Source: Faecalicatena contorta
GTDB lineage: Bacteria; Bacillota; Clostridia; Lachnospirales; Lachnospiraceae
Assembly (NCBI RefSeq): GCF_039521745.1
Contig: NZ_BAAACT010000196.1
DNA length: 64,000 nucleotides
Reading direction: 5' to 3' (one strand)
The translations under genes were made by a program, and so were the position numbers. Under the pieces are notes generated by a model. That model made no database searches. It was not told the DNA's origin and saw only the letters and a list, made by a program, of their open reading frames with translations. Positions 36,309 through 44,939 of this stretch are shown piece by piece (within the stretch, counting starts at the first letter, position 1; every line of letters starts with the position of its first letter).

Positions 36309-37400
36309 ATGAAAAAACGAGTATTGGCAGTTATGCTGGCAGCAGTGATGGTGGTTGGATTAGTGGCAGGATGCGGAAAGAAAAACGAACCTGCGGCCGC
36401 AGATGGGAAAGAGGATGGAGGAGAGAAGCAGTTAAAGGTTGCGCTTGTTGTAAACCAGAAGTTCGGAGATAAGGCCTCCATGGATGACCTTGCAAAAGGC
36501 GCGGATCAGGCGGCGGAAGATTTTGGGGTTGAGATTAAAAAGCTGGAGTCTGCTGAGGCTTCTAAATTTGAGGAAGATGTGCGGGCAATGTCCAAGGCCG
36601 GATATGATTTGATCGTAACCACATACGGTTATATGACAGACGCTACAAAGCTTGTTTCAAAGGAATATCCGGATACCAAGTATGCGGCAATCTTCCAGAC
36701 TATCAATGACGGCAGTGATAAGTATGAAAATGTATGGGATACGGAATTCCACGGCGAAGGGGCGTTCTACCTTGGCGGCTATATTGCCGGAAAATTGACA
36801 AAAGCAAATCATGTAGGTTTTGTTGTAGGCGCGGAGGAGCCAACGCCAAATGCGGAAGGCAACGGCTTTATGATGGGCGTGAAGGCGGCCAATCCGGATG
36901 CAACTGTTGAATTTTCCTATGTTGGAAGCTATGAAGATCCGGCAAAAGCAAAAGAAGTAACAAGTGCTATGATCTCAAAAGGCTGTGATGTCATTCAGAC
37001 AGACTCAGGCGCTTCTAATGCAGGCGTGGTTGAGGCATGTAAAGAGGCCGGCATCCTGTGTGCAGGTGAGATCAGCGATTACTATGACACATACGATGGC
37101 TTTTATGGTATTGAAGGCATTGGATTTGGCGACACCGTATATAAAGCAATTGAAATGCTGCAGAATGGAGAATATCCTGGCGGAGAGCAAGGAATCCGTG
37201 ACCTGACAAACGGTGGTTACTTTATGGACTGGGATTCCTTCAGCAGATTTGCAGACAGTAACGACGAGTATAAAGATGTGATGAAAGCAGCGATTGAAGA
37301 AGCACAGAAACTGGAAGAACAGATTAAGGACGGTTCCTTAAAAGTTCCATTTAATACAGACGTGCCGAACTGGGAAAAAATCAAATCTTCAGCAGAATAA
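36309..37400 (+). CDS. BMP family nucleoside-binding lipoprotein
   Basis: A 363-aa ABC substrate-binding lipoprotein of the basic-membrane-protein (PnrA/BmpA) family. The signal peptide ends in the lipobox LVAGC with Cys at about residue 22, followed by a GKKNEPAAADG spacer. The mature part begins KVALVVNQKFGDKASMD and contains GYDLIVTTYGYM, FVVGAEEPTPN and CDVIQTDSGASN, the hinge-linked sugar-binding-like fold that binds purine nucleosides in relatives. It works with the ATPase and two permeases encoded at 38437-41991. A processing hairpin right after the gene may stabilise its mRNA. Confidence 0.93.
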   Translation: MKKRVLAVMLAAVMVVGLVAGCGKKNEPAAADGKEDGGEKQLKVALVVNQKFGDKASMDDLAKGADQAAEDFGVEIKKLESAEASKFEEDVRAMSKAGYDLIVTTYGYMTDATKLVSKEYPDTKYAAIFQTINDGSDKYENVWDTEFHGEGAFYLGGYIAGKLTKANHVGFVVGAEEPTPNAEGNGFMMGVKAANPDATVEFSYVGSYEDPAKAKEVTSAMISKGCDVIQTDSGASNAGVVEACKEAGILCAGEISDYYDTYDGFYGIEGIGFGDTVYKAIEMLQNGEYPGGEQGIRDLTNGGYFMDWDSFSRFADSNDEYKDVMKAAIEEAQKLEEQIKDGSLKVPFNTDVPNWEKIKSSAE

Positions 37401-37411
37401 ATTAAAAACAG

Positions 37412-37465
37412 CAGAGGCTGCCCCTCAAGCTGCAGTTACAGACAGCTTAAACAGGGCAGCTTCTG
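37412..37465 (+). promoter_or_regulatory. Intercistronic hairpin after the BMP gene
   Basis: CAGAGGCTGCCC (37412-37423) pairs with GGGCAGCTTCTG (37454-37465), and an inner AAGCTG/CAGCTT stem extends it. No T run follows. Such stems after binding-protein genes often protect the upstream mRNA and lower expression of the genes that follow. Confidence 0.6.
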
Positions 37466-37506
37466 TAAGATAGGAAAATAAACGAAGCATTGTTAAAGGA
37501 GAGTCA

Positions 37507-38349
37507 ATGATTATGGAAGAAAACATGAACAAAGCATCCGCACCAAAGGCAGAAAACGAGGGGGTATATCATCTCCAGCTGAAACCAGGGGATGTCCCGC
37601 CGTACGTGATCCTGCCGGGCGCTCCGGAGAGAACCTTAAAAATTGCAAGAAACTGGGAGGATGTGAAGGAAGTCGCATCCTACCGGGAATATAAAACAGT
37701 TACAGGAAAATATAAAGGGATGGATATGGCATGTACCTCCACAGGCATCGGCGGGCCAAGTTCCGAGATCTGCCTTCACGAGCTGAACACATTGGGCGTG
37801 CATACCTGCATCCGTGTGGGGACGACGGGCTGTATTGTACCGCAGTTTGATCTGGGGGATCTGATCATCCCGGTTGCCTGTGTCAGAAAAGACGGAACCT
37901 CTGCCACTTATGTAGAGCCCGAATTTCCGGCATTTGCAAATACCTATGTGGTCATGGCCCTCATGGAGGCATGTGAGCGCCTGGGCTTCCGTTACGGACT
38001 GGGCCTGGATTACACGGTCGGCTCTTTTTACATCGGGCAGGGACGCCCCTTGAATGAGGATGGAAGCGGATACTGGCCTTCCTTTGCAGAAAAGATCATC
38101 CCGGATCTGCAGACTGCCGGCGTGACGAACATTGAGATGGAGACTTCCGGACAGTTTGTTGTAGGTTATCTGCACGAAATGAGGATGGGAGCGATTCTTT
38201 CCGTAATTTCCAACAGAGTACTAGACCGCTGGGGCGATAATGGCGGGGAAGAAAAGGCCTGTCTGGCTGCGGCTGAAGCCATGAAAATACTTAAAGAATG
38301 GGATGAAACAGGCGAAGTTAAACTGAGCGTAAAGAAAAATCAGGTATAG
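37507..38349 (+). CDS. Nucleoside phosphorylase (uridine phosphorylase-like)
   Basis: A 280-aa NP-I family enzyme that splits nucleosides with phosphate to give base and (deoxy)ribose-1-phosphate. Visible motifs are YVILPGAPERTLKIA (phosphate-site glycine region), ACTSTGIGGPSSEICLHE, RVGTTGCIVPQFDLGDLIIP and NIEMETSGQFVVGYL, where the EMET segment contacts the ribose 2'-OH in uridine phosphorylases. It is slightly longer than E. coli Udp. The ribose-1-phosphate product feeds DeoB. ATG 37507 has AAAGGAG close by; ATG 37513 is an alternative start. Confidence 0.9.
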   Translation: MIMEENMNKASAPKAENEGVYHLQLKPGDVPPYVILPGAPERTLKIARNWEDVKEVASYREYKTVTGKYKGMDMACTSTGIGGPSSEICLHELNTLGVHTCIRVGTTGCIVPQFDLGDLIIPVACVRKDGTSATYVEPEFPAFANTYVVMALMEACERLGFRYGLGLDYTVGSFYIGQGRPLNEDGSGYWPSFAEKIIPDLQTAGVTNIEMETSGQFVVGYLHEMRMGAILSVISNRVLDRWGDNGGEEKACLAAAEAMKILKEWDETGEVKLSVKKNQV

Positions 38350-38387
38350 GTACGAAGAGACCGTTTATATAGCGGATGAGTAGAAAA

Positions 38388-38419
38388 GGCAACGGTTCAG
38401 ACCTGCCTGAACTGTTGCC
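38388..38419 (+). promoter_or_regulatory. Intercistronic hairpin before the ABC ATPase gene
   Basis: GGCAACGGTTCAG (38388-38400) pairs with CTGAACTGTTGCC (38407-38419) around a six-base loop. There is no following T run, so it is more likely an mRNA processing or stability element than a terminator. Confidence 0.6.
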
Positions 38420-38436
38420 AGAAAAGGAAGGATAAT

Positions 38437-39969
38437 ATGGCAGTAGCGGTTGAAATGTTGAATATATCGAAATTCTTCCCCGGCGTTGTGGCGAATGATA
38501 ATGTATCTTTAAGCGTGAATGAGGGGGAGATACTAGGACTGATCGGCGAGAATGGCGCCGGTAAATCGACGATGATGAATATGCTGTATGGGATGATGGA
38601 GCCGGATCTTGGTGTAATCAAGCTGTCCGGGAAGGAAGTCCGGATCCAGTCTCCCAATATGGCAATTAAACTGGGGATTGGAATGGTACATCAGCATTTC
38701 ATGCTGATGCCCAATTTAAGTGTTCTACAGAATATTATTTTAGGAAAGACACCAACTAAAAATGGGTTGATTGATACAAAAGATGCAAAAGAAAAGATCC
38801 AGAAGATTATGGACACCTATGATCTTCCTGTAAATCTGGACGAGAAGATATACCAGCTGTCTGTCGGAGAGAAGCAGAGAGTGGAGATTATCAAGGCGCT
38901 GTACAGGGAGGCCAGAATCCTGATTCTGGATGAACCGACTGCCGTTTTGATGCCCACGGAGACGGATAAGCTTCTGGAGGTACTGCGGCTTTTGAAATCA
39001 AAGGGCTGTGCGATCATATTTATCACACACAAGCTCCGTGAGGTCATGGCAATCACCGACAAAATTGTAGTTATGAGAAAAGGCCTTGTAACAGGAACTC
39101 TGGACACCTCTGAGGCAAATACGGAGGGACTTTCCGATATGATGGTCGGAAGAAAAGTAAACCTGGAGATTGAACGGCAGGCGTACCAGCCGGGGGAAAA
39201 AGTACTGGAGGCCAAAGATATAAGGGCCTTAAACCAGAGAGGGCTTCCGGCCTTGAACGGGATCAGCTTCCACGTTTCCAGGGGCGAGGTTGTAGGCATC
39301 GCAGGAGTAGAAGGCAATGGGCAGACCGAGTTGATTGAGGTTGTCTCAGGCATGCTAAGGCCCACGGGCGGCCAGGTAATCTTTGAGGGAAAAGATGTGA
39401 CGGCGCAGAATGTACGCCAAAGAAGAGAAGGCGGAATGTCCCATATCCCGGAGGACCGGCTGAAGATGGGCAGCGCGGTCAACTGTACCATCCGAGACAA
39501 TTTGATCCTGAACAGGTACTATCAGAAGCCATACTGTAAGGGCGGTATTCTGGACAATAAAAAGCTTCATGATTTGTCGGAGGATCTGTGCAAAAACTTT
39601 GATGTTAAGACACCGGATTCCGATTATAAACTGGGGACGCTTTCCGGCGGAAATATGCAGAAAGTGATCTTTGCGCGAGAGATGGAGGCAGACCCCGATC
39701 TGCTGATAGCGGAGCAGCCGACCCGCGGGGTGGATATCGGCGCCATCGAATCCATCCATCATAAAATCATTGAAGTGCGGGATTCTAACCGGGGCGTGCT
39801 GTTGGTCAGCGCGGAATTAGACGAGATACTTTCTCTGTCAGACCGCATCCTGGTTATGTACGAAGGAGAGATTATGGCTGAATTCAAACGTGGAGAAGCT
39901 GATGAGCGTACCATTGCAGCCTATATGACTGGAGCAAAGAGACAAGGCGGTGATGACGATGAAAAATAA
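38437..39969 (+). CDS. Nucleoside ABC importer ATP-binding protein (two NBDs)
   Basis: A 510-aa duplicated ATPase as used by BMP-type and sugar importers (NupO/YufO class). The first NBD has Walker A GENGAGKST near 36, signature LSVGEKQRVEI and Walker B ILILDEPTAVL. The second NBD has a degenerate Walker A (GVEGNGQTE) and signature LSGGNMQKVIFARE. Loss of the second P-loop lysine is usual in this class. It powers uptake of nucleosides bound by the BMP lipoprotein. Its end overlaps the start of the first permease gene. Confidence 0.94.
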   Translation: MAVAVEMLNISKFFPGVVANDNVSLSVNEGEILGLIGENGAGKSTMMNMLYGMMEPDLGVIKLSGKEVRIQSPNMAIKLGIGMVHQHFMLMPNLSVLQNIILGKTPTKNGLIDTKDAKEKIQKIMDTYDLPVNLDEKIYQLSVGEKQRVEIIKALYREARILILDEPTAVLMPTETDKLLEVLRLLKSKGCAIIFITHKLREVMAITDKIVVMRKGLVTGTLDTSEANTEGLSDMMVGRKVNLEIERQAYQPGEKVLEAKDIRALNQRGLPALNGISFHVSRGEVVGIAGVEGNGQTELIEVVSGMLRPTGGQVIFEGKDVTAQNVRQRREGGMSHIPEDRLKMGSAVNCTIRDNLILNRYYQKPYCKGGILDNKKLHDLSEDLCKNFDVKTPDSDYKLGTLSGGNMQKVIFAREMEADPDLLIAEQPTRGVDIGAIESIHHKIIEVRDSNRGVLLVSAELDEILSLSDRILVMYEGEIMAEFKRGEADERTIAAYMTGAKRQGGDDDEK

Positions 39970-41045
39970 AGAAAACAACAGAATATTATCCACACTTGGC
40001 GTCGTAGGAAAACAGATCAGCCTGATCGTCATTGCGCTGATTCTGGCAACCATCTTCCTGGCGGTTTCCGGTTACGAGCCATTGGCGATCGTAAACGGAA
40101 TTTTTCGACGGGCTTACCATGGATATCGCCGGTACGATCCGCTGGGCAACGCCCCTGATTCTTGCAGGCCTCGCAATCTGTGTCACTTACAAAGCAGAGG
40201 TTTTCAATCTGGGTGTGGACGGACAGCTCTATATGGGGGCTGCGGCAGCAACGGCGGTAGCCGTAAATATTCCGGAATCAATGAATCATTTGGCGGCGCT
40301 GGTGCTTATCTTCCTCTCTGCCATGCTGGCAGGAGCGCTGTTTGCAATGATACCGGCTCTGATGAAGGTGTTCCTGGACACAAACGAGGTTGTATCGACA
40401 CTGCTTTTAAACTTTATTGCAGTATTATTTGTGGAATATCTGGTAACGGGCCCGCTGCGTGACCCGGAGGCGGGGACGAACCTCAATGCCAGCGCTATTT
40501 TGAATGAAAATACCTGGCTTCCGCGTATTTCGTACTTCGAACCTTCCTCTGCAAACATCGGATTTTACATAGCCGTCATAGTCATGATTATATTAACATT
40601 TATTTTCTTCAGGACGGCCTTTGGTCATGAAATTAAAGTGGTTGGCTCTAATCCGGTTCTGGCGAAATATGCCGGAATGAAGCCAAAGAAGACGATCCTT
40701 CAGGTCATGGCGATGAGCGGTGCAATCGCGGGGGTTGTCGGGGCGGTTGAGGTGACAGCGGTACAGCACAGGCTTTTGGCAGGCTTTAATCCTGATTTTG
40801 GCTTTGACGGAATCGTAGTATCCCTGCTGGCAAATAACAATCCAATCGGTGTATTGTTCTCCGGTATTTTCTTCGGCGCCCTGAAGAACGGCGGAATTAA
40901 TATGGAACGTATCACAGATGTGCCGTCGGCGGTAACAGATATAGTAACGGCAATTATATTTATTACAATCAGTGCAAAGTTCCTGCTTCCGAAGTTAAAG
41001 AAAAAATTAGCGAAAAAGACACCGGCAAGTGAAGGAGGTAAATAG
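39953..41045 (+). pseudogene. Nucleoside ABC permease 1 (NupP-like), interrupted by a frameshift
   Basis: Two overlapping frames together make one permease. The first (start GTG 39950 or ATG 39953/39959) reads LSTLGVVGKQISLIVIALIL to VNGIF, then derails. The second reads MDIAGTIRWATPLILAGL from 40119, passes LGVDGQLYMGAAAAT and ends at 41045. The break falls at the run of five Ts at about 40101-40105. Reading one T fewer gives the expected continuous VNGIFDGLTMDIAG. This is a BPD_transp_2-type permease of about 360 residues with 8-9 membrane segments. It may be an inactivated gene, a phase-variable homopolymer, or a sequencing error. Confidence 0.85.
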
Positions 41046-41046
41046 G

Positions 41047-41991
41047 ATGAATTTAGCAGTTATTTCTGATACATTGGCATCTATGATACGTATTGCCACT
41101 CCTTTGATGCTGATGGCCTTAGGGGGGCTTCTGTGCCAGCGGGCAGGTGTTTTCAATATCGCGCTGGAGGGCTTCTCACTGGTAGGTGCATTTGCCGCCA
41201 TAGCGGTTGTCCAGTTTACAGGCGGAAGTGTATGGGCAGGCCTGGTGGGTGCGATGCTGATCGGCGCCTTGTACAGTGCCTTGTTCGCCCTGTTTGTTAC
41301 AAGGTTCAAGGCCGATAACATTATTGCCAGTATTGCTATGAACATGCTAGGGGCCGGACTGACCTCGTACCTCTTGCGGGCGATGTTTGGAGTGCAGGGA
41401 GCTTATACACCGGATAAGATCGGCAAGCTGGAGATGATACAAATTCCTGTAATTAAGAATATTCCGATCCTGAGCTGCATCAGCGGGCAGAGTATCGTGA
41501 CTTATTTTGCCATACTGCTGATCGTTGTGATCTATATTATATTATTTAAGACAAAGATGGGATTAAGCATCTGTGCGGTTGGGGAGTCCGAGATTGCAGC
41601 GAAGACCGCAGGCATCAAGCCGGCGGTTGTAAAATGGCAGGTCATTCTGATCTCAGGAGCATTGTCAGGGCTTGCGGGTGCGTATCTGTCCACGATTTCT
41701 GTTTCCCAGTTCTCGGAAGATATGATCCAGGGGAGAGGATTTAATGCCTTTACGGCACTTGTATTCGGAAATGCACATCCGATATTCTCTTCACTGGTAA
41801 CACTGCTCTTCGGGCTTGCAGATGCAATCGGAATTCGAATTGAGCTGATGGGAATGAATATTTCACCTTCTATCATCAAGATGTTCCCATTCATTTTCGC
41901 GATTCTTGCATTGGCAATCAGCTCTTATACGACAAAGCTGAAGATAAAAGGCGTGATTGGTCATAAAAAGAAAAAGGAGAAAACAGCATGA
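41047..41991 (+). CDS. Nucleoside ABC permease 2 (NupQ-like)
   Basis: A 314-aa integral membrane protein of the BPD_transp_2 family: LMALGGLLCQRAGVFNIALEG opens the conserved core, RFKADNIIASIAMNML lies in the middle, and CAVGESEIAAKTAGIKP forms the coupling region. It forms the second half of the transmembrane channel with the frameshifted permease just upstream. ATG 41047 follows GGAGG (41035-41039). Its stop overlaps the transketolase start (ATGA at 41988), tying sugar metabolism genes to the transporter. Confidence 0.93.
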   Translation: MNLAVISDTLASMIRIATPLMLMALGGLLCQRAGVFNIALEGFSLVGAFAAIAVVQFTGGSVWAGLVGAMLIGALYSALFALFVTRFKADNIIASIAMNMLGAGLTSYLLRAMFGVQGAYTPDKIGKLEMIQIPVIKNIPILSCISGQSIVTYFAILLIVVIYIILFKTKMGLSICAVGESEIAAKTAGIKPAVVKWQVILISGALSGLAGAYLSTISVSQFSEDMIQGRGFNAFTALVFGNAHPIFSSLVTLLFGLADAIGIRIELMGMNISPSIIKMFPFIFAILALAISSYTTKLKIKGVIGHKKKKEKTA

Positions 41992-43988
41992 ATAAGCAAA
42001 TAGAGAACTTAGCAGTGAATGCAATCCGGGTTCTGTCCGCGGATATGGTGCAGAAAGCTAATTCCGGGCATCCGGGGCTGCCTTTGGGCGCCGCCCCGAT
42101 TGCATACGAAGTATGGGCGCATCAGATGTCCCATAACCCGGCGGATCCGAAATGGATCAACCGGGACAGGTTTATCCTGTCAGCGGGGCATGGCTCTTCC
42201 ATGTTATATTCCCTTCTGCATTTATTTGGATATGGGGATCTTGGAACCGATGATCTGAAAAACTTCCGGCAGTTAGGTTCCCTGACCCCCGGACATCCCG
42301 AATACGGGCATACAGTCGGCGTAGAAGCAACGACGGGACCGCTTGGAGCAGGGCTTGGCATGGCGGTGGGGATGGCCATGGCGGAAAAGCACCTGGCTGC
42401 GGTGTTCAACAGAGAGGGATATCCCGTCTTTGACCATTACACATTTGCGCTCTGCGGAGACGGCTGCCTGATGGAGGGAATCTCCTCAGAGGTCATGTCT
42501 CTGGCGGGGACCTGGGGGCTTGGAAAATTGATTGTCCTGTATGACTCCAATTCCATCACAATCGAAGGAAATACGGATCTTGCATTTACCGAGGATGTGG
42601 AGAAGCGGTTCGAGGCCTTTGGCTTCCAGGTTCTTTCCGTGGAGGACGGGAATGATCCGGTGGCAATCGGAAAGGCAATTGAGCAGGCAAAGTCGGAAAA
42701 AGAGCGTCCTTCCTTTATCAGAATAACGACCAGGATCGGGCATGGAGTGCCGGCAAAAGAAGGCAAAGCCAGTGCGCATGGAGAGCCGCTGGGCGAGGAA
42801 AATGTCAAAATACTGAGAGAGTCACTGGGCTGGCCTCTGGAGGAAGCATTTGCGGTGCCGGAGGAAATTTACGAACATTACCGGTCGCTGGCGCGTGCAG
42901 GCGCAGGAAAACAATATTTCTGGCAGCAGATGTTTGAGGAATATGGCAGTAAATACCCGGAACTGAAGGCAATGCTGGAAACATATTATGACTTTGATGC
43001 AGCATCCGGTCTTATTGACCATGAGGCGTTCTGGGCAAAAAATGGAAAAGCAGAGGCAACGAGGAGCATTTCAGGCAGGGTGCTGAATGCTGTCAAAGAT
43101 CTGCTTCCGAACCTGATCGGCGGTTCCGCCGATTTAGGACCGTCGAATAAGACCGTTATGAATGGAGAGGCGGATTTTTCCGCCGAATGTCCCGTGGGCA
43201 GGAATCTTCATTACGGCGTCAGGGAACTTGGGATGACGGCCGTGGCCAATGGAATACTCCTGCATGGCGGACTGCGCACTTACGCGGCGACCTTCTTTGT
43301 ATTTGTGGATTATATGAAGCCGATGCTACGCCTTTCTTCTCTGATGGGGCTGCCGTTGATTTCGGTATTGACCCATGACAGCATCGGAGTCGGGGAAGAC
43401 GGGCCTACCCACGAGCCGGTGGAGCAGCTCACCATGCTCAGGTCCCTTCCGAATATGCATGTGTTCAGGCCCGCGGATGAAGTCGAGACAAAGGCGGCCT
43501 GGTATTCGGCGCTGACGTCCGCACACACACCGACCTGCCTGGTGCTCTCCAGGCAGAACCTTCCTGTGCTTGCACAGACAAGCAGGGACGCGCTGCGCGG
43601 GGGATATATCCTTAAGAAGGAATCCGGTGAGGCAATCGATATGATATTCATGGCTACAGGTTCAGAAGTCAGCGTTGCCCTGGAGGCAGCCGGCATGCTG
43701 GAGCAGGACGGTATATCAGTCAGAGTAGTAAGTATGCCGTGCATGGATCTGTTTGCGGAACAAGATGAGGCATATCAGGAAGAGATACTTCCGAAAAGTG
43801 TTGCAAGGCGCGTTGCCATCGAAGCCGGCAGCAGCATATCATGGGGAAAATACGCCGGCATGGACGGATGTTATGTGACAATGGATGTATTCGGCGCATC
43901 GGCGCCGGCGGGACAATTATTCGAAAAATATGGATTTACAGCCGACGCTGTGGTAAACTGTGTACGGAAGAAGTTTCCGCAAATATAG
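41988..43988 (+). CDS. tkt: Transketolase
   Basis: A 666-aa thiamine-diphosphate enzyme transferring two-carbon units between ketose and aldose phosphates. N-terminal HPGLPLGAAPIAYEVW and GDGCLMEGISSEVMSLAG (ThDP pyrophosphate/Mg site, about 160) and the pyrimidine domain with HDSIGVGEDGPTHEPVEQL (about 465) are present, and length is standard. The gene overlaps the permease, so it belongs to the nucleoside island, where it would work with the transaldolase-like protein on ribose-5-phosphate. A housekeeping copy may exist elsewhere. Confidence 0.96.
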   Translation: MNKQIENLAVNAIRVLSADMVQKANSGHPGLPLGAAPIAYEVWAHQMSHNPADPKWINRDRFILSAGHGSSMLYSLLHLFGYGDLGTDDLKNFRQLGSLTPGHPEYGHTVGVEATTGPLGAGLGMAVGMAMAEKHLAAVFNREGYPVFDHYTFALCGDGCLMEGISSEVMSLAGTWGLGKLIVLYDSNSITIEGNTDLAFTEDVEKRFEAFGFQVLSVEDGNDPVAIGKAIEQAKSEKERPSFIRITTRIGHGVPAKEGKASAHGEPLGEENVKILRESLGWPLEEAFAVPEEIYEHYRSLARAGAGKQYFWQQMFEEYGSKYPELKAMLETYYDFDAASGLIDHEAFWAKNGKAEATRSISGRVLNAVKDLLPNLIGGSADLGPSNKTVMNGEADFSAECPVGRNLHYGVRELGMTAVANGILLHGGLRTYAATFFVFVDYMKPMLRLSSLMGLPLISVLTHDSIGVGEDGPTHEPVEQLTMLRSLPNMHVFRPADEVETKAAWYSALTSAHTPTCLVLSRQNLPVLAQTSRDALRGGYILKKESGEAIDMIFMATGSEVSVALEAAGMLEQDGISVRVVSMPCMDLFAEQDEAYQEEILPKSVARRVAIEAGSSISWGKYAGMDGCYVTMDVFGASAPAGQLFEKYGFTADAVVNCVRKKFPQI

Positions 43989-43994
43989 ATTTCA

Positions 43995-44003
43995 TGATAT
44001 AAT
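43995..44003 (+). promoter_or_regulatory. Extended -10 promoter for the deoR-like gene
   Basis: TGATATAAT (43995-44003) fits the TGnTATAAT extended -10 consensus, 60 bases before the TTG start at 44062. The matching -35 box is poor, as is usual for this class. Confidence 0.5.
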
Positions 44004-44061
44004 AGACAATATGGTGGGACACATTTTCAGTGGGGAAATTGTAGAGTGAGAGGTATTTCTT

Positions 44062-44841
44062 TTGAGTAAAAAAGAGGATAGATTAAACCGGTTAATTGAA
44101 ATATTGAAAAGGCAGAATGGCGCTACGATCCGTGATCTGGCACAGATGCTGGATGTATCTGAGATGACCGTGCGCAGGGATTTGGATGCACTGAAGGCAA
44201 AGAATGTGATACTGGACATTCCGGGTGCAGCGGTCCTGAATACCCAATATACGTATGAAGGGGAAGACGATGCATATCAACTCTCTATGGCAACCCGCTC
44301 ACATGTAAAGGAGAAGGAGCGGATCGGAAAGTTTGCCGCTTCCTTAATTCAGCAGGATGACTGCGTGATCATTGATAATGGATCTACCGTCGAATATCTG
44401 GCGGATAGTATTGCAAAGGACATGAAAGTGACGGTCTTTACCTGTAACCTGAATATCTTGAATAAGATCTGCAGTAACCCCAATATTTCTATAATTTTTG
44501 GCGGCGGCTATTATCATCCGGATACGACCTTGTTTGAATCAGCGGAAAATATCACGCTGATCAAAAATATCAGAGCCACAAAGGTCTTCGCATCGGCTGC
44601 AGGGGTTCATGATACAATGGGTGTCACCTGCATGAATAATTATGAGCTGGAGATTAAACAGACGATTATCCAGTCGAGGGCAGAGAAGATCCTGCTGGTA
44701 GACTCCAGCAAGTTCGGGATGATTAAGCCCTGCTTTGTAACAGAGCTGGACATCTTTGACAGGATCATTACAGACAAGAATATCTCAGAAGAATGGATAC
44801 AACTGATCCAGGAGAAAGGGATAGAATTGGATATGGTGTAA
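44062..44841 (+). CDS. DeoR/GlpR family transcriptional regulator
   Basis: A 259-aa regulator. Residues 1-60 are the DeoR winged helix, with the hallmark EMTVRRDLDALKAKNVI near 37. The remainder is the sugar-phosphate-binding domain related to phosphosugar isomerases: VIIDNGSTVEYLADSI, VTVFTCNLNILNKI and LLVDSSKFG. Members usually repress catabolic operons until a phosphorylated sugar accumulates. It starts with TTG at 44062 behind GAGAGG, right after transketolase. Deoxyribose- or ribose-phosphate is the likely effector, with operators around 29251-29309; this is inference. Confidence 0.9.
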   Translation: MSKKEDRLNRLIEILKRQNGATIRDLAQMLDVSEMTVRRDLDALKAKNVILDIPGAAVLNTQYTYEGEDDAYQLSMATRSHVKEKERIGKFAASLIQQDDCVIIDNGSTVEYLADSIAKDMKVTVFTCNLNILNKICSNPNISIIFGGGYYHPDTTLFESAENITLIKNIRATKVFASAAGVHDTMGVTCMNNYELEIKQTIIQSRAEKILLVDSSKFGMIKPCFVTELDIFDRIITDKNISEEWIQLIQEKGIELDMV

Positions 44842-44849
44842 CGGGAACG

Positions 44850-44885
44850 GACAGGCACTTCTTTTATGGGGAGGTGCCTGTTTTT
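44850..44885 (+). terminator. Terminator closing the nucleoside island
   Basis: ACAGGCACTTC pairs with GGAGGTGCCTGT and is followed by TTTTT. It lies between the convergent deoR-like and URO-D-family genes. Confidence 0.85.
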
Positions 44886-44939
44886 GTATTTTAAAAACAG
44901 ACATTTCCAGTATAATGCATTGCCCATCCGTACCTTAGG

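Noticed and set aside
39950..40462. A separate 170-residue protein overlapping the permease
   Set aside because: Only its first ~50 residues resemble a permease; the rest is an out-of-frame reading of the permease gene after the frameshift.
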